NCBI GenBank assembly: GCA_030538175.1
Contig: JAUNUL010000019.1
Span: 1 to 17,138, forward strand
DNA length: 17,138 nucleotides
Reading direction: 5' to 3'
Source of the DNA: Propionibacteriaceae bacterium
Lineage (GTDB): Bacteria > Actinomycetota > Actinomycetes > Propionibacteriales > Propionibacteriaceae
Shown: positions 1 to 8,682 of the stretch, one piece after another
How the letters are laid out: each line of letters starts with the position of its first letter
Position numbering within the stretch: the stretch's first letter is position 1
The notes under the pieces: generated by a model
The model's input: only the letters and a program-made list of their open reading frames with translations
The model's database searches: none
Told to the model about the DNA's origin: nothing
Program-made: the position numbers and the translations under genes

Positions 1-1567
1 CCCACCACTGTTGCAGGAGCTCGGTCGCCCGTTCTTCCCCGAGCGGCCCGTGTTCCAGTCTGGCGTCGAGCAGGAATTTGTACGCCCGACCCACGACCGG
101 TCCTGGCTTCACGCCGAGCAGCGACATGATCTGCTCGCCGTTGAGGTCCGGGCGGATGGCGTCCAGTTCCTCCTGGCCGGCGAGTTCGGCGATCCGGCGC
201 TCCAGATCGTCGTACGCCCGCCGCAGTCGGGCGGCCTTGCGCTGGTTGCGGGTGGTGCAGTCGGCCCTGGTGAGGATGTGCAGGCGTTCCAGCTGGTCGC
301 CGGCATCGCGGACATAACGGCGCACGGCCGAATCGGTCCAGCCGCGTGCATCGTCGAACAGGCCGTCGGAATAGCCGTGGAAGCGCAGGTGCAACTCGAC
401 CAGATGGGCGATGTCCTTGATCTCATCGGTGGAGAACCTCAGTGCCCGCAGCCGCTTCTTCACCATCTTCGCGCCGACGACGTCGTGGTGGTGGAACGTC
501 ACCCGATTGCCGTCGGCGTACTTCCTGGTCGGCGGCTTGCCGATGTCATGCAGCAGCGCCGCGAGGCGACCGACGAGATCGGGCGCGGACCCGCGGATCC
601 TTTCCAGCGCGATCGACTGCTCGAGCACGGTCATCGAGTGCTCATAGACGTCTTTGTGGCGGTGGTGTTCGTCAACCTCCAGCCGCAGGGCCGGCAGCTC
701 GGGGAGGACGCGCGCAGCGAGGCCGGTCTCCACGAGCAGATTGAGCCCGGGACGTGGGTTGTCGGTCAGCACCAGCTTGCAGAGCTCATCGCGCACCCGC
801 TCGGCGGAGATGATGTCGATCCGCTCCGCCATGTCGATCATCGCCGCCACCACCTCGGGTGCCGGGGCGAACCGGATCTGGGGGGTCGACAGCTGCGCGG
901 TGAAGCGCGCGGCCCGCATCATCCGCAGCGGATCGTCAGAGAACGACTGTTGCGGCGTACCCGGCGTACGCAGCACACCGCTCGCCAGGTCGCGCAGGCC
1001 GTGGTGCGGGTCGACGAACGTGCGCTCCGGCAGTCGGATCGCCATTGCGTTGACCGTGAAGTCCCGACGAACGAGGTCACCGTCGATGGTGTCGCCATAG
1101 CTCACCTCGGGCTTGCGGGAGTCCTCGCGATAGACCTCGGCGCGGAACGTGGTGATCTCGATCAGCCAGTACGCCGCCTGCTTCTCCTCGTCGCCCCCTT
1201 CGGCGTCGGTGTGCTCGGCGTTGGTTGCACCTGCGGTCGCTGCGGTCTCGGTCGGGGACTGGGGTACGCGGGCACCGATCGTGCCGAAGGCCTTGCCGAT
1301 GTCCCACACCGCGGCCCCCGGGACGCCCCGGGTGAACTCGCGCAGCAGGTCCTCGATGTCGTCGGGGCGCGCGGAGGTGGTGAAGTCGAGATCGTTGCCG
1401 AGGCGGCCCATGAGGGCATCACGCACCGAGCCGCCGACGAGATAGAGCTCGTGGCCGGCCGTCGCGAACAGGTCGCCCAGGCGGTCGACAACCGGTGCGA
1501 TCCGCAGCAGTTCGGCCACCGCATTGGCTTGGGCGTCGCTCAAGGAATGGGAAGGGGTCTTCGGCAC
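1..1567 (-). CDS. cca: CCA-adding tRNA nucleotidyltransferase (PcnA/Cca family), 3' end at or just past window edge
   Basis: Adds or repairs the 3'-terminal CCA of tRNAs in the cytoplasm. The reverse-strand frame has the nucleotidyltransferase signature LVGGSVRDAL near residue 40, followed by GNDLDFTT with the metal-binding Asp pair, then RRDFTVNAMA near residue 165. An HD domain with LLHDIGKPPTRKY lies near residue 338, followed by VTFHHHDVVGAKM. About 522 codons are visible, and the last residues (ATELLQQWW) look like the natural C-terminus, so little is missing. A start at GTG 1567 is preferred: a TAGACT -10-like box lies 8 nt upstream, which fits a leaderless message. An in-frame TTG farther upstream is the alternative, and a TGA closes the frame beyond that. 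A low-complexity acidic/Ala/Thr insert of roughly 28 residues (about 94-125) separates strands of the catalytic domain. The M. tuberculosis orthologue is Rv3907c. The family call is firm. Confidence 0.95.
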   Translation of the reverse strand, partial: MPKTPSHSLSDAQANAVAELLRIAPVVDRLGDLFATAGHELYLVGGSVRDALMGRLGNDLDFTTSARPDDIEDLLREFTRGVPGAAVWDIGKAFGTIGARVPQSPTETAATAGATNAEHTDAEGGDEEKQAAYWLIEITTFRAEVYREDSRKPEVSYGDTIDGDLVRRDFTVNAMAIRLPERTFVDPHHGLRDLASGVLRTPGTPQQSFSDDPLRMMRAARFTAQLSTPQIRFAPAPEVVAAMIDMAERIDIISAERVRDELCKLVLTDNPRPGLNLLVETGLAARVLPELPALRLEVDEHHRHKDVYEHSMTVLEQSIALERIRGSAPDLVGRLAALLHDIGKPPTRKYADGNRVTFHHHDVVGAKMVKKRLRALRFSTDEIKDIAHLVELHLRFHGYSDGLFDDARGWTDSAVRRYVRDAGDQLERLHILTRADCTTRNQRKAARLRRAYDDLERRIAELAGQEELDAIRPDLNGEQIMSLLGVKPGPVVGRAYKFLLDARLEHGPLGEERATELLQQWW

Positions 1568-1575
1568 GGCAGCTG

Positions 1576-1581
1576 AGTCTA
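1576..1581 (-). promoter_or_regulatory. Candidate -10 element for a leaderless cca transcript
   Basis: On the reverse strand TAGACT (TANNNT type) ends 8 nt before GTG 1567, and no Shine-Dalgarno sequence is visible before that GTG. The hexamer 17 nt further upstream is TTCGTT, a poor -35. The spacing would put the transcription start at or beside the start codon. Visual inference only. Confidence 0.35.
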
Positions 1582-1693
1582 GATGGCTGCGCGCCTGCAA
1601 CGAACTTCTTTCCCGTCATCTGCTGCCCCGCCCGTGGTGTGGGCACGGTGGCGAAGAGCATGGGTCACTGTGCCGGCCCGCAGGTGAACGAGC

Positions 1694-1721
1694 CTGTCCT
1701 GACGGGGTCGCCGACTACGAT
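1694..1721 (+). promoter_or_regulatory. Candidate promoter for a leaderless DUF6049-murJ transcript
   Basis: CTGTCC at 1694-1699 and TACGAT at 1716-1721 are 16 nt apart and resemble -35 and -10 boxes. The -10 box ends 6 nt before GTG 1728, so transcription would begin at the start codon. There is no ribosome binding site in the interval, which agrees with leaderless initiation. This promoter and the cca one share the 160-bp divergent gap. Confidence 0.45.
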
Positions 1722-1727
1722 GAGCGG

Positions 1728-3893
1728 GTGAGCAGACTGGGCCGGGACGCGTGGCCGGGGGGCCCGGCGCGACCGGCCACCGGCGCCGTTGGGACCCGCT
1801 TTGTCCTCGTGCTGCTTGCTTTCGTGTTGATCGTCGCGGGCTCGATCGGCTCACCTCGAGAGGCGTCCGCGGCCCTCGACCCCGATCCGGTCACGTTGCA
1901 GCTGGACGTGGTCGATCCGGCCCTGCCGGCACGATCGGACACCGTGACGTTGCGGGGCACGGTCCGCAACGTGTCCGCAGAGCCCATTGATGAGGCCCAA
2001 GTGGTCCTGTGGCGCCGCCGCACACCCCTGACCACGCCCGCCGAGCTGCGCGATCTCGCCGGGTCGGCGACCAACGAGGTGACCGGTCAGCAGATGTGGC
2101 TCGAGGGGGCATATGCCGAGCTGCCAGCGGAGCAGCCCTGGGCCCCCGGTGAGACACGGCCGTTCGAGATCACCACGCCGGTCGAGGCGTTCGGGTTCCC
2201 GGCGACTCCAGGGGCGTATCTGATCGGAGCACAGGTCGTCGGCCGCCATGGCGGGCGCACCCTGTCGACCCTCGGACAGGGCCGTGCGCTGCTCCCGTTG
2301 GGGGCCCAGGAACCCGCCGGCACCCCGGGCACCAACGCGATCGTCAGTGCTGTGCTGCTGTCGAGCACCCCGTCGATGGTTCGTCCCGGCTTGTTCACCG
2401 ATGACCATCTGGCCCAGGAGGTCGGTCCCGATGGCCGGCTGACCGCGCTGCTCGCCGCTGCGGAGCGTGAGCACATGTCCTGGTTGATCGATCCGTCGCT
2501 GTTGGACGAGTTGACCGCGATGGCCGCGGGTTATCGGGTGCGGGTCGGCGACGCGGAGGAACCGGGTGGCGGCGCGGAGGCGGCTGGGCAGTGGCTGGCG
2601 GCGTACGCCCGGCTTGATCGTGCCCGCGGCTATCAGGTGCCGTACGCCATCCCCGACCTCACGATGCTCCAGCGGGCGGATCTCGGCGACGTGACGCGCC
2701 GCGCCCAGGCCGCAGCACGAGGGGTCGAGGGGACCGTGGGGCTGCCGCTGGTGGCCTATGCGGCGCGGGGCGCGCTGAGCAACGAGGCGATCGGTCTCGC
2801 CGACGGGCTCGAGCCGGTGGCGATCCTGGCCGCGACGACGGATGCCAACGGGGGCCTCGTAGCCCCGATCGGGCACACCCCCATCATCAACTTTGCACCG
2901 ACCGAGACCCCTGGCCTGCTGGAGTCACCGGTGCAGGCCCGCCAACGCATGCTGGCCGAGAGTCTGCTGACCGCCCAGACCGAGTCAGGCTCGACCACCG
3001 TGCGTCTGCTCACCACCAGCGCCGCCGCGGCGGCGGATGACATGGCACAAGCCCCCTGGTTGTCCCGCAGTTCGCTGCCCGACCTGCTGACCCGCGAGCC
3101 CCTGTCGTGGAGCGCGCAATTGCCGTACGACGAGACCGAGCGCGCCGCGGAGCTGTCGGAGACGAACGTCCTGCGGTTGCGGGAGGTTGTGCAGGACTAT
3201 GGCGCGGTCAGCGACATGGTCGTGGATGAAGTGTACGCGGCGTGGCTCGATGCGAGCACCGCGCGCACGGCCAGCAGCTGGTGGCGGGGCGATCCCGAGG
3301 GCTTCACCCGGTTTGCCGAACCCCACGTAGCCGCGGCGAATGAGCTGTGGCAGGGGCAGGCGGTCGAGTTGACCGCCCAGCGCTCGGTGATCATGTCCGG
3401 GCAGTCCGGCTCGTTCCCGATGACGGTCACCAACAAGCTCGATCACCCTGTCCGGGTCATCCTGACGTTCGAGTCCTTTCAGCCCCAACGCCTGTCGATC
3501 CCGGCCATGTCGGACGTCATCGTGCCTGCCCGACAGGGTGTCACGGTCAACGTGCAGCCCGCGGCCGTCGGCAACGGACCGGTGCGAGTGTCCGCACAGG
3601 TCACCGCTCCGGGCGGGCGCCCGGTGAGCAAGCGGGTGTGGCTGACGGTCGAGGCGACGAACTTCGGCCGGGTGGGCTGGATCATCGTGGTCGCCTCCGG
3701 TGTGGTGCTCATCGCAACCACCGCCCTGCGCATCCGCCAGGTGCGCCGCGAACGCATGGCGGCCCGTCGGGCAGCACCCGATGTGCATCAAACGCCCCCA
3801 GTGGTCAAGATTGATCGGCCACCCCTTGACACCAGCAAAGCCGGCAGCAGCATCGATAGGGACAACGCGCCGGACGGAGGAGAACCACGGTGA
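1728..3893 (+). CDS. DUF6049 family secreted membrane-tethered protein (Rv3909-like)
   Basis: A 721-residue protein of unknown biochemical function. The N-terminus carries a basic stretch and the hydrophobic segment FVLVLLAFVLIVAG (about 24-38), then a small-residue region (ASAALDP) that suits signal peptidase cleavage. The long extracytoplasmic part has beta-rich, Ig-like portions at its N- and C-terminal ends (VTLRGTVRNVS; FPMTVTNKLDHPVRV). A C-terminal membrane helix (VGWIIVVASGVVLIA, about 648-668) is followed by a basic tail (RQVRRERMAARR). This architecture and the position immediately before murJ match Rv3909 of M. tuberculosis. The frame is open further upstream to ATG 1524, but that would run antisense into cca and lose the signal peptide position, so GTG 1728 is chosen. 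The stop overlaps the murJ GTG by 4 nt, implying translational coupling and a shared role in envelope assembly. Function is inferred from context only. Confidence 0.88.
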   Translation: MSRLGRDAWPGGPARPATGAVGTRFVLVLLAFVLIVAGSIGSPREASAALDPDPVTLQLDVVDPALPARSDTVTLRGTVRNVSAEPIDEAQVVLWRRRTPLTTPAELRDLAGSATNEVTGQQMWLEGAYAELPAEQPWAPGETRPFEITTPVEAFGFPATPGAYLIGAQVVGRHGGRTLSTLGQGRALLPLGAQEPAGTPGTNAIVSAVLLSSTPSMVRPGLFTDDHLAQEVGPDGRLTALLAAAEREHMSWLIDPSLLDELTAMAAGYRVRVGDAEEPGGGAEAAGQWLAAYARLDRARGYQVPYAIPDLTMLQRADLGDVTRRAQAAARGVEGTVGLPLVAYAARGALSNEAIGLADGLEPVAILAATTDANGGLVAPIGHTPIINFAPTETPGLLESPVQARQRMLAESLLTAQTESGSTTVRLLTTSAAAAADDMAQAPWLSRSSLPDLLTREPLSWSAQLPYDETERAAELSETNVLRLREVVQDYGAVSDMVVDEVYAAWLDASTARTASSWWRGDPEGFTRFAEPHVAAANELWQGQAVELTAQRSVIMSGQSGSFPMTVTNKLDHPVRVILTFESFQPQRLSIPAMSDVIVPARQGVTVNVQPAAVGNGPVRVSAQVTAPGGRPVSKRVWLTVEATNFGRVGWIIVVASGVVLIATTALRIRQVRRERMAARRAAPDVHQTPPVVKIDRPPLDTSKAGSSIDRDNAPDGGEPR

Positions 3894-6800
3894 ACGACAG
3901 CCCTCGGGCGGGGACACCCGACGTCGACCTCGAACCGACCGCATCCGATCGCGACGTGGATGCACCCGCAGACGATCAGCTCGGCGAGGAACGCAGCGCC
4001 GATCCCGGCACCGATGCAGCCAGGCAGGACCATGCCGCAGAGCTCACCCGCGACCGCTCCTCACTCGACAACGCTCGGGAGCACACACGGGACCTCGCCG
4101 CACTCGACCACGCAGCCGAGGCACCTGAGCCGGATCCGGACCAGGACGAGTCCACCGACCCGAACGAGGACGCAGCCGAGTCGACTGACCCGGTGACGCA
4201 CGCGACGCGCAAGCCCTCGCCGGTGCCGAGCGTGACGCCCACCGACCCCGGCGGCGTGACCAAGCGGCTGTTGCGCGCTCTGGCGGTCATGGGTTCCGGC
4301 ACCATGGTGTCCCGCATCCTGGGGCTGGTCCGGGTGGCGCTGGTGGCGTACGTCATCGGCAACGGCACCGCCCAGGCCGACATCTATGCGGTCGCGATCA
4401 CGATCCCGACGGCCCTCTATATCCTCTTCGCCGGCGGCGCGTTGAACAGCGTTCTGGTGCCCCAGCTCACCCGCGCTGCCAAGCACGATGACGACGGCGG
4501 CGAGGCGTACACGAACCGAATCACGACAGCCTTCCTGCTGATCCTGGCCATCGTCGCCACCATCGCGACCCTCGCGGCCCCGCTCATCACACAGATCTAT
4601 TCATCGGATCGCTGGCGAAGTCCCGAGCTGGCCGACCACTATCAGGCGATGGTGTTCCTGACGATGGTCACCATGCCGGAGGTGTTCTTCTATGGCGCCT
4701 TCGTCGTCCTCGGCCAGATCCTGAACGCCCGCGACCGCTTCGGCCCGATGATGTGGGCCCCTGTCGCGAGCAACATCATCCAGGTCCTGTCGATGGTGGT
4801 CTTCCTCGGCGCCTGGGGCAAGACGGACGGCCACGCCGCATTCAGCTCTGCCCAGATCTGGGTGCTGGGCGGTGGCTATCTGCTCGGGGCGATCGTCCAG
4901 GCCGCCGTGATGGTGGTGTTCCTGCGGCGGGTGGGATACCGGTTCCGACCGCGGTTCGACCTCAAGGGCACCGGTCTCGGCAAGACCTTCAAGCTCGCCG
5001 GCTGGGCGGTCGCGTTCGTCCTGGTCAACCAGGTCGCGCTCGCGGTCGTCAGCCGCCTCGCCACCTCCGCGACCGCGGGCGGCAGCGGGGCCGGCCTGAC
5101 GGTCTATAACAACGCCTATCTCGTGTTCCTCCTGCCGCACTCGTTGATCACGGTGTCCCTGGCGACGGCGATGGTGACCTCCGCGTCCCGCTTGGCCGCA
5201 GCCGGGGACAAGGCCGGGACGGCAGCCGAGGTGATGCGGACCATGCGCCTGGTCGCAGCGGCTCTGGTGCCAGCGGCGATCCTGCTCATCGCCCTCGCCC
5301 ACCCGATCGCCCGCCTGCTCTTCGGAAACGGCACCGGCGCCAAGGACGCCCCGCTGATCGGCTGGACGATCATGGCGCTCGCCGCAGGCCTGGTGCCGTT
5401 CACGCTGCAGCACGTCTGCTTGCGGACGTACTATGCCCTCGAACGCAACCGCGACACGTTCTTCATCCAGGTGCTCATCGCCGCCGTCCAGATCGGTCTC
5501 TCGCTGGCCCTGGTGCTGTCCTTCGACAACCCGGCGACGGTGGCGCCCATGCTCGGCCTCGCCCTGTCTGCAGCGTATGTGGTGGGCCTGTTCGTCTCGT
5601 TCAACTATCTGCGGAAATCCCTGCCCCATCTGCGTGGCCAGGATGTCATCCAGCACGTCGCCCGGGTCGCGCTCGCCGTCCTGCCCGGTGCCGCGCTCGC
5701 CTGGTTGATCACGGATCGGATCGGCGATGGGCTGCTGCTGACGTTGGTCGGGCTGGCCATCGGCGGAATCGTCACGACCATCGCCTACCTCGGTTTGGCC
5801 CAGGTCCTGCGGATCACCGAGATCACCCAGATCGTGTCCCGGTTGCGCAACCGGGGCAAGGTCGCAGCCGTCACCGCGGATCCGGGCGTACGCCAGCCGG
5901 CCGGGGCCGCCGGTGGCGTACCTCGGCTGAATCGGACCAAGGCGGGCGTACGCAACGAGACCGGTGAAGAGGATCAGGACGCGAGCTCGGTGGACCCCGA
6001 CCGGACACACGCGATGGCTACCGACCCCACGGCGCAGGACCCCGCAACCGATCCCGCTGTCGACCACGAGGCGGATCTGGTCACCCGCGTCCACGCGACG
6101 CTGGACAAACCGCAGAGCGAGGTCGTGGCGGCCGTGGATCCGAAGCCGGTTGCCCCGGCAGGGGATGATGGCCCCGGAGGCGATGTGGACGACGAGGACG
6201 AGCACGACACGGCCGAGGAGGTGCACCCCATCCAGGTGCGGTCCGGCCGCGTGCTGGGTGGGCGCTATCAACTCGACGAGATGCTGGTGCGCCGCGCGGA
6301 AACGCAGACGTGGAAGGCGACCGACCGGGTGCTGTCCCGGGCTGTGTTGATCCACCTGCTGCCGGCGGGTCAGGACGATATCCAGTTGTTGGCCGCGGCC
6401 CGTCGGGCAGCGGTAGCGACGGATTCCCGCTTCCTGCGGGTGCTCGATGCCCAGTCCGGGGACGACGCGACCTATCTGGCGGACGCCGATCCGGATCCGG
6501 AGACCGATGGTCCGGTGGGACCGTACATCGTGTGTGAGTACGCCCCCGGGCTCTCCCTGGAACGTCTGCTGACCGCAGGACCACTGAGCGCCCTCGAGGC
6601 GGCCTGGGTGGTCCGTGAGGTCGCCGATGGACTCGCCGGCATGCACGACCAGGGCCTCTTCCACGAACGCATCAACCCGGACACGATCGTGATCACCGCC
6701 ACGGGCAACGTCAAGATCGTCGGGTTCCTGCTGGAGAGCGAGCTGGCGCCACTGCGCCACCACCCGCTCATCCCCAGCGCGGATCCTGAACGGGTCGATG

Positions 6801-7957
6801 TCGCCGACCTCGGGCGGCTGCTCTATTGCACGCTCGTGTCCCGCTGGCCCGGTGGCGAGGCCCATGGCATGGCGGCGGCACCGGTGGACAGCGATGGTCA
6901 GCTGCTGACGCCACGCCAGGTCCGGGCCGGGGTCTCCCCCGCCCTCGACACCATCTGTGACCGGATCCTGTCGCCCGTGCCCCGTCAGCGGGAGGAGCCA
7001 CTGCGGACCGCGCACGAAGTGGTCCGGGCGTTGACCCACGTGCTCGGCACCGCCAATGCGGCCCAGGATCTGGAACGGCGACTGCGCTACCCCATCCCGG
7101 TCGTCCGGATGGACAACGAACCTGCCCTGTCGGACGGGCGCCACGTGGACGCTATCGACACGGCCGCCGGCCTGCCGCTGGCCCCGCTGGCCGACCCGGA
7201 TGCCCCGACCGGGCGCCTGCCCGTTGTGTCGGTCGATGATCCGACTGATGAGTACGCCCCGGTCACCGTGGCCAACGAGACCAGTTATCCCGAACTGGAC
7301 CAGGTTCCCGGTGACCCGCCACGGCGGTGGATCGGCTGGCTGGTCGTGCTCACCCTCATCGTCCTGCTCGGCAGCTTGATCGCCGTCGGCATGCGGATGT
7401 TCCCCGCTGGTGGGGGCGAACCCCAGGCACTACCGATCAGTGGAGCGATCGACTTCGACCCCGAGGGAGAGGGGCAGACCCCCCGCTCGGAGAACACCGA
7501 ACAGGTCCCGCTCGCCCATGACGGCAATCCGGCCACGGCCTGGACGACGGTGGCGTACCGCAACGCGGACATGGACAAGACCGGCGGCGTCGGGGTGATC
7601 TTCGACCTGGGTGAAGTACGCAAGATCAAACAGGCCGAGCTGCTGCTCGTCGGCTCCGGGGCCGGCGTCGAACTGCGGGTGCCCGCCCACTCGATGAACA
7701 ACCTCACTTTGGAGACGATCAAGCAACAGAAGAGCGTCGGCGACTGGAATCAGGTCGCTGAACGGCTCGCCGGCACGACCGGTGCTGGTGGAACCGGCGG
7801 GGATGGTGTCGCACCCGAACAGTCCGACCGCGAGCGGGTCACCCTCACCCCGGAGAAGACCATGAGCACCCGCTTCGTGCTGGTCCTGTTCAACGAATTG
7901 CCACCGTCGGGCGCCACCTTCACCGGGGGCATCGCCGAAGCAGTGTTCTGGGGGTGA
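3890..7957 (+). CDS. murJ: MurJ lipid II flippase fused to a pseudokinase and extracytoplasmic discoidin-like domain (MviN)
   Basis: Transports lipid-linked peptidoglycan precursor across the membrane. The GTG start follows GGAGGAG with good spacing and overlaps the upstream stop. Residues 1-120 are an acidic, Asp/Glu/Thr/Pro-rich cytoplasmic extension. Residues about 121-657 form the polytopic MurJ core, beginning RLLRALAVMGSGTMVSRILG. After an acidic linker, a kinase-like fold starts at GRYQLDEML (791). It lacks the glycine-rich loop, has Ile821/His822 where the VAIK lysine belongs, HER (925-927) in place of HRD, and VGF (944-946) in place of DFG, so it should be catalytically dead. A membrane helix (about 1147-1168) leads to an extracytoplasmic domain with DGNPATAWTT, typical of discoidin/F5-8C-like folds. 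In M. tuberculosis the equivalent pseudokinase domain of MviN is phosphorylated by PknB and recruits FhaA; the same control is inferred here, not shown. Confidence 0.94.
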   Translation: MNDSPRAGTPDVDLEPTASDRDVDAPADDQLGEERSADPGTDAARQDHAAELTRDRSSLDNAREHTRDLAALDHAAEAPEPDPDQDESTDPNEDAAESTDPVTHATRKPSPVPSVTPTDPGGVTKRLLRALAVMGSGTMVSRILGLVRVALVAYVIGNGTAQADIYAVAITIPTALYILFAGGALNSVLVPQLTRAAKHDDDGGEAYTNRITTAFLLILAIVATIATLAAPLITQIYSSDRWRSPELADHYQAMVFLTMVTMPEVFFYGAFVVLGQILNARDRFGPMMWAPVASNIIQVLSMVVFLGAWGKTDGHAAFSSAQIWVLGGGYLLGAIVQAAVMVVFLRRVGYRFRPRFDLKGTGLGKTFKLAGWAVAFVLVNQVALAVVSRLATSATAGGSGAGLTVYNNAYLVFLLPHSLITVSLATAMVTSASRLAAAGDKAGTAAEVMRTMRLVAAALVPAAILLIALAHPIARLLFGNGTGAKDAPLIGWTIMALAAGLVPFTLQHVCLRTYYALERNRDTFFIQVLIAAVQIGLSLALVLSFDNPATVAPMLGLALSAAYVVGLFVSFNYLRKSLPHLRGQDVIQHVARVALAVLPGAALAWLITDRIGDGLLLTLVGLAIGGIVTTIAYLGLAQVLRITEITQIVSRLRNRGKVAAVTADPGVRQPAGAAGGVPRLNRTKAGVRNETGEEDQDASSVDPDRTHAMATDPTAQDPATDPAVDHEADLVTRVHATLDKPQSEVVAAVDPKPVAPAGDDGPGGDVDDEDEHDTAEEVHPIQVRSGRVLGGRYQLDEMLVRRAETQTWKATDRVLSRAVLIHLLPAGQDDIQLLAAARRAAVATDSRFLRVLDAQSGDDATYLADADPDPETDGPVGPYIVCEYAPGLSLERLLTAGPLSALEAAWVVREVADGLAGMHDQGLFHERINPDTIVITATGNVKIVGFLLESELAPLRHHPLIPSADPERVDVADLGRLLYCTLVSRWPGGEAHGMAAAPVDSDGQLLTPRQVRAGVSPALDTICDRILSPVPRQREEPLRTAHEVVRALTHVLGTANAAQDLERRLRYPIPVVRMDNEPALSDGRHVDAIDTAAGLPLAPLADPDAPTGRLPVVSVDDPTDEYAPVTVANETSYPELDQVPGDPPRRWIGWLVVLTLIVLLGSLIAVGMRMFPAGGGEPQALPISGAIDFDPEGEGQTPRSENTEQVPLAHDGNPATAWTTVAYRNADMDKTGGVGVIFDLGEVRKIKQAELLLVGSGAGVELRVPAHSMNNLTLETIKQQKSVGDWNQVAERLAGTTGAGGTGGDGVAPEQSDRERVTLTPEKTMSTRFVLVLFNELPPSGATFTGGIAEAVFWG

Positions 7958-8005
7958 CAGGTGGCGTACGGTGAGACCAGCCAAGCCAAGCCTGACCACG
8001 CTCGT

Positions 8006-8037
8006 CGATCAGCAGACCGCGACCGGGCAGCTGATCG
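8006..8037. repeat. Perfect 8-bp inverted repeat upstream of sigM
   Basis: CGATCAGC (8006-8013) and GCTGATCG (8030-8037) are exact inverted copies separated by 16 nt, in the 125-nt gap between murJ and sigM. A short direct repeat GACCGGGC (8021-8028, 8039-8046) overlaps it. It could be a weak transcript hairpin separating murJ from sigM, or a regulator binding site. No U-run follows it, so a classic terminator is unlikely. Confidence 0.4.
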
Positions 8038-8082
8038 TGACCGGGCGAGGGACTCGGCACCCGTGACAGGATCGACCGCGAC

Positions 8083-8682
8083 ATGAAGGGACTCGAGGTG
8101 ATCGAAGAGCGCTCCGACAGCGACCTGTTGAGCGACCACGTCGCCGGCGACCCACACGCGTTCGAAGTCCTCGTGACCCGCCACTCGAACCGCCTGTGGG
8201 CGGTGGCCCTGCGCACGATGCGCAACCCCGAGGAGGCGGCCGACGCGCTGCAAGATGCGTATATCTCGGCGTTCCGCCGCGCCGACACCTTCCGTGGTGA
8301 CGCCGCGGTCACCACCTGGCTGCACCGCATCGTGGTCAACGCGTGCCTGGATCGGATTCGCCGCAACAAAGTACGCCGAGCCGAGCCACTGCCGGACAAC
8401 CCCGATCGGGCCATCGAGCTCGGCATCATCCCCGACAGCGACGACCTCGAGGTCAAGGAACGCCGGGCGGATGTGGCGAATGCCTTGGCCCAGATCAACG
8501 CCGACCAACGGGCGGCGCTCGTGTTGGTCGATATGGAGGGCTATTCGGTCGAGGAGGCCGCCCAGATCCTGGGTTGTGCCATCGGCACGATCAAGAGCAG
8601 ATGTTCCCGCGGCAGAGCCAAACTCGTGCCCCTGCTGGCGCACCTGCGAGAAACTCGCGGGACGGAGGCAACGGCTCGATGA
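8083..8682 (+). CDS. sigM: ECF RNA polymerase sigma factor SigM
   Basis: A 199-residue ECF sigma factor directing RNA polymerase to stress promoters. Region 2 is clear: AFEVLVTRHSNRLWAVAL, then DALQDAYISAFRRADTFRGD and TWLHRIVVNACLDRIRR. Region 4 contains LVLVDMEGYSVEEAAQILG and the recognition helix IGTIKSRCSRGRAKL. The opening (ERSDSDLLSDHVAGD) and the position after murJ and before an anti-sigma gene match SigM of M. tuberculosis. ATG 8083 is annotated. GTG 8098 is a serious alternative because AAGGGA sits 6 nt before it, while ATG 8083 has only a weak AGGAT upstream. The stop TGA overlaps an ATG (ATGA, 8679-8682). SigM is known in actinobacteria for oxidative or envelope stress control; the signal here cannot be read from sequence. 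A trxB-trxC pair, usual downstream, is missing. Confidence 0.93.
   Translation: MKGLEVIEERSDSDLLSDHVAGDPHAFEVLVTRHSNRLWAVALRTMRNPEEAADALQDAYISAFRRADTFRGDAAVTTWLHRIVVNACLDRIRRNKVRRAEPLPDNPDRAIELGIIPDSDDLEVKERRADVANALAQINADQRAALVLVDMEGYSVEEAAQILGCAIGTIKSRCSRGRAKLVPLLAHLRETRGTEATAR

Noticed and set aside
11..1576. Uninterrupted 521-codon ORF on the plus strand
   Set aside because: It is antisense to cca, whose reverse-strand frame carries clear nucleotidyltransferase and HD motifs. Long open antisense frames are expected from high third-position GC, and its protein has no recognisable domain.
1524..1727. N-terminal extension of the DUF6049 protein to ATG 1524
   Set aside because: It would overlap cca on the opposite strand and move the signal peptide some 90 residues inward; GTG 1728 fits export and the candidate promoter.
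4601..7144. 847-codon minus-strand ORF
   Set aside because: It lies wholly antisense to the well-supported murJ fusion; its product is Arg/Gly/His-rich without domain features, typical of a shadow frame.
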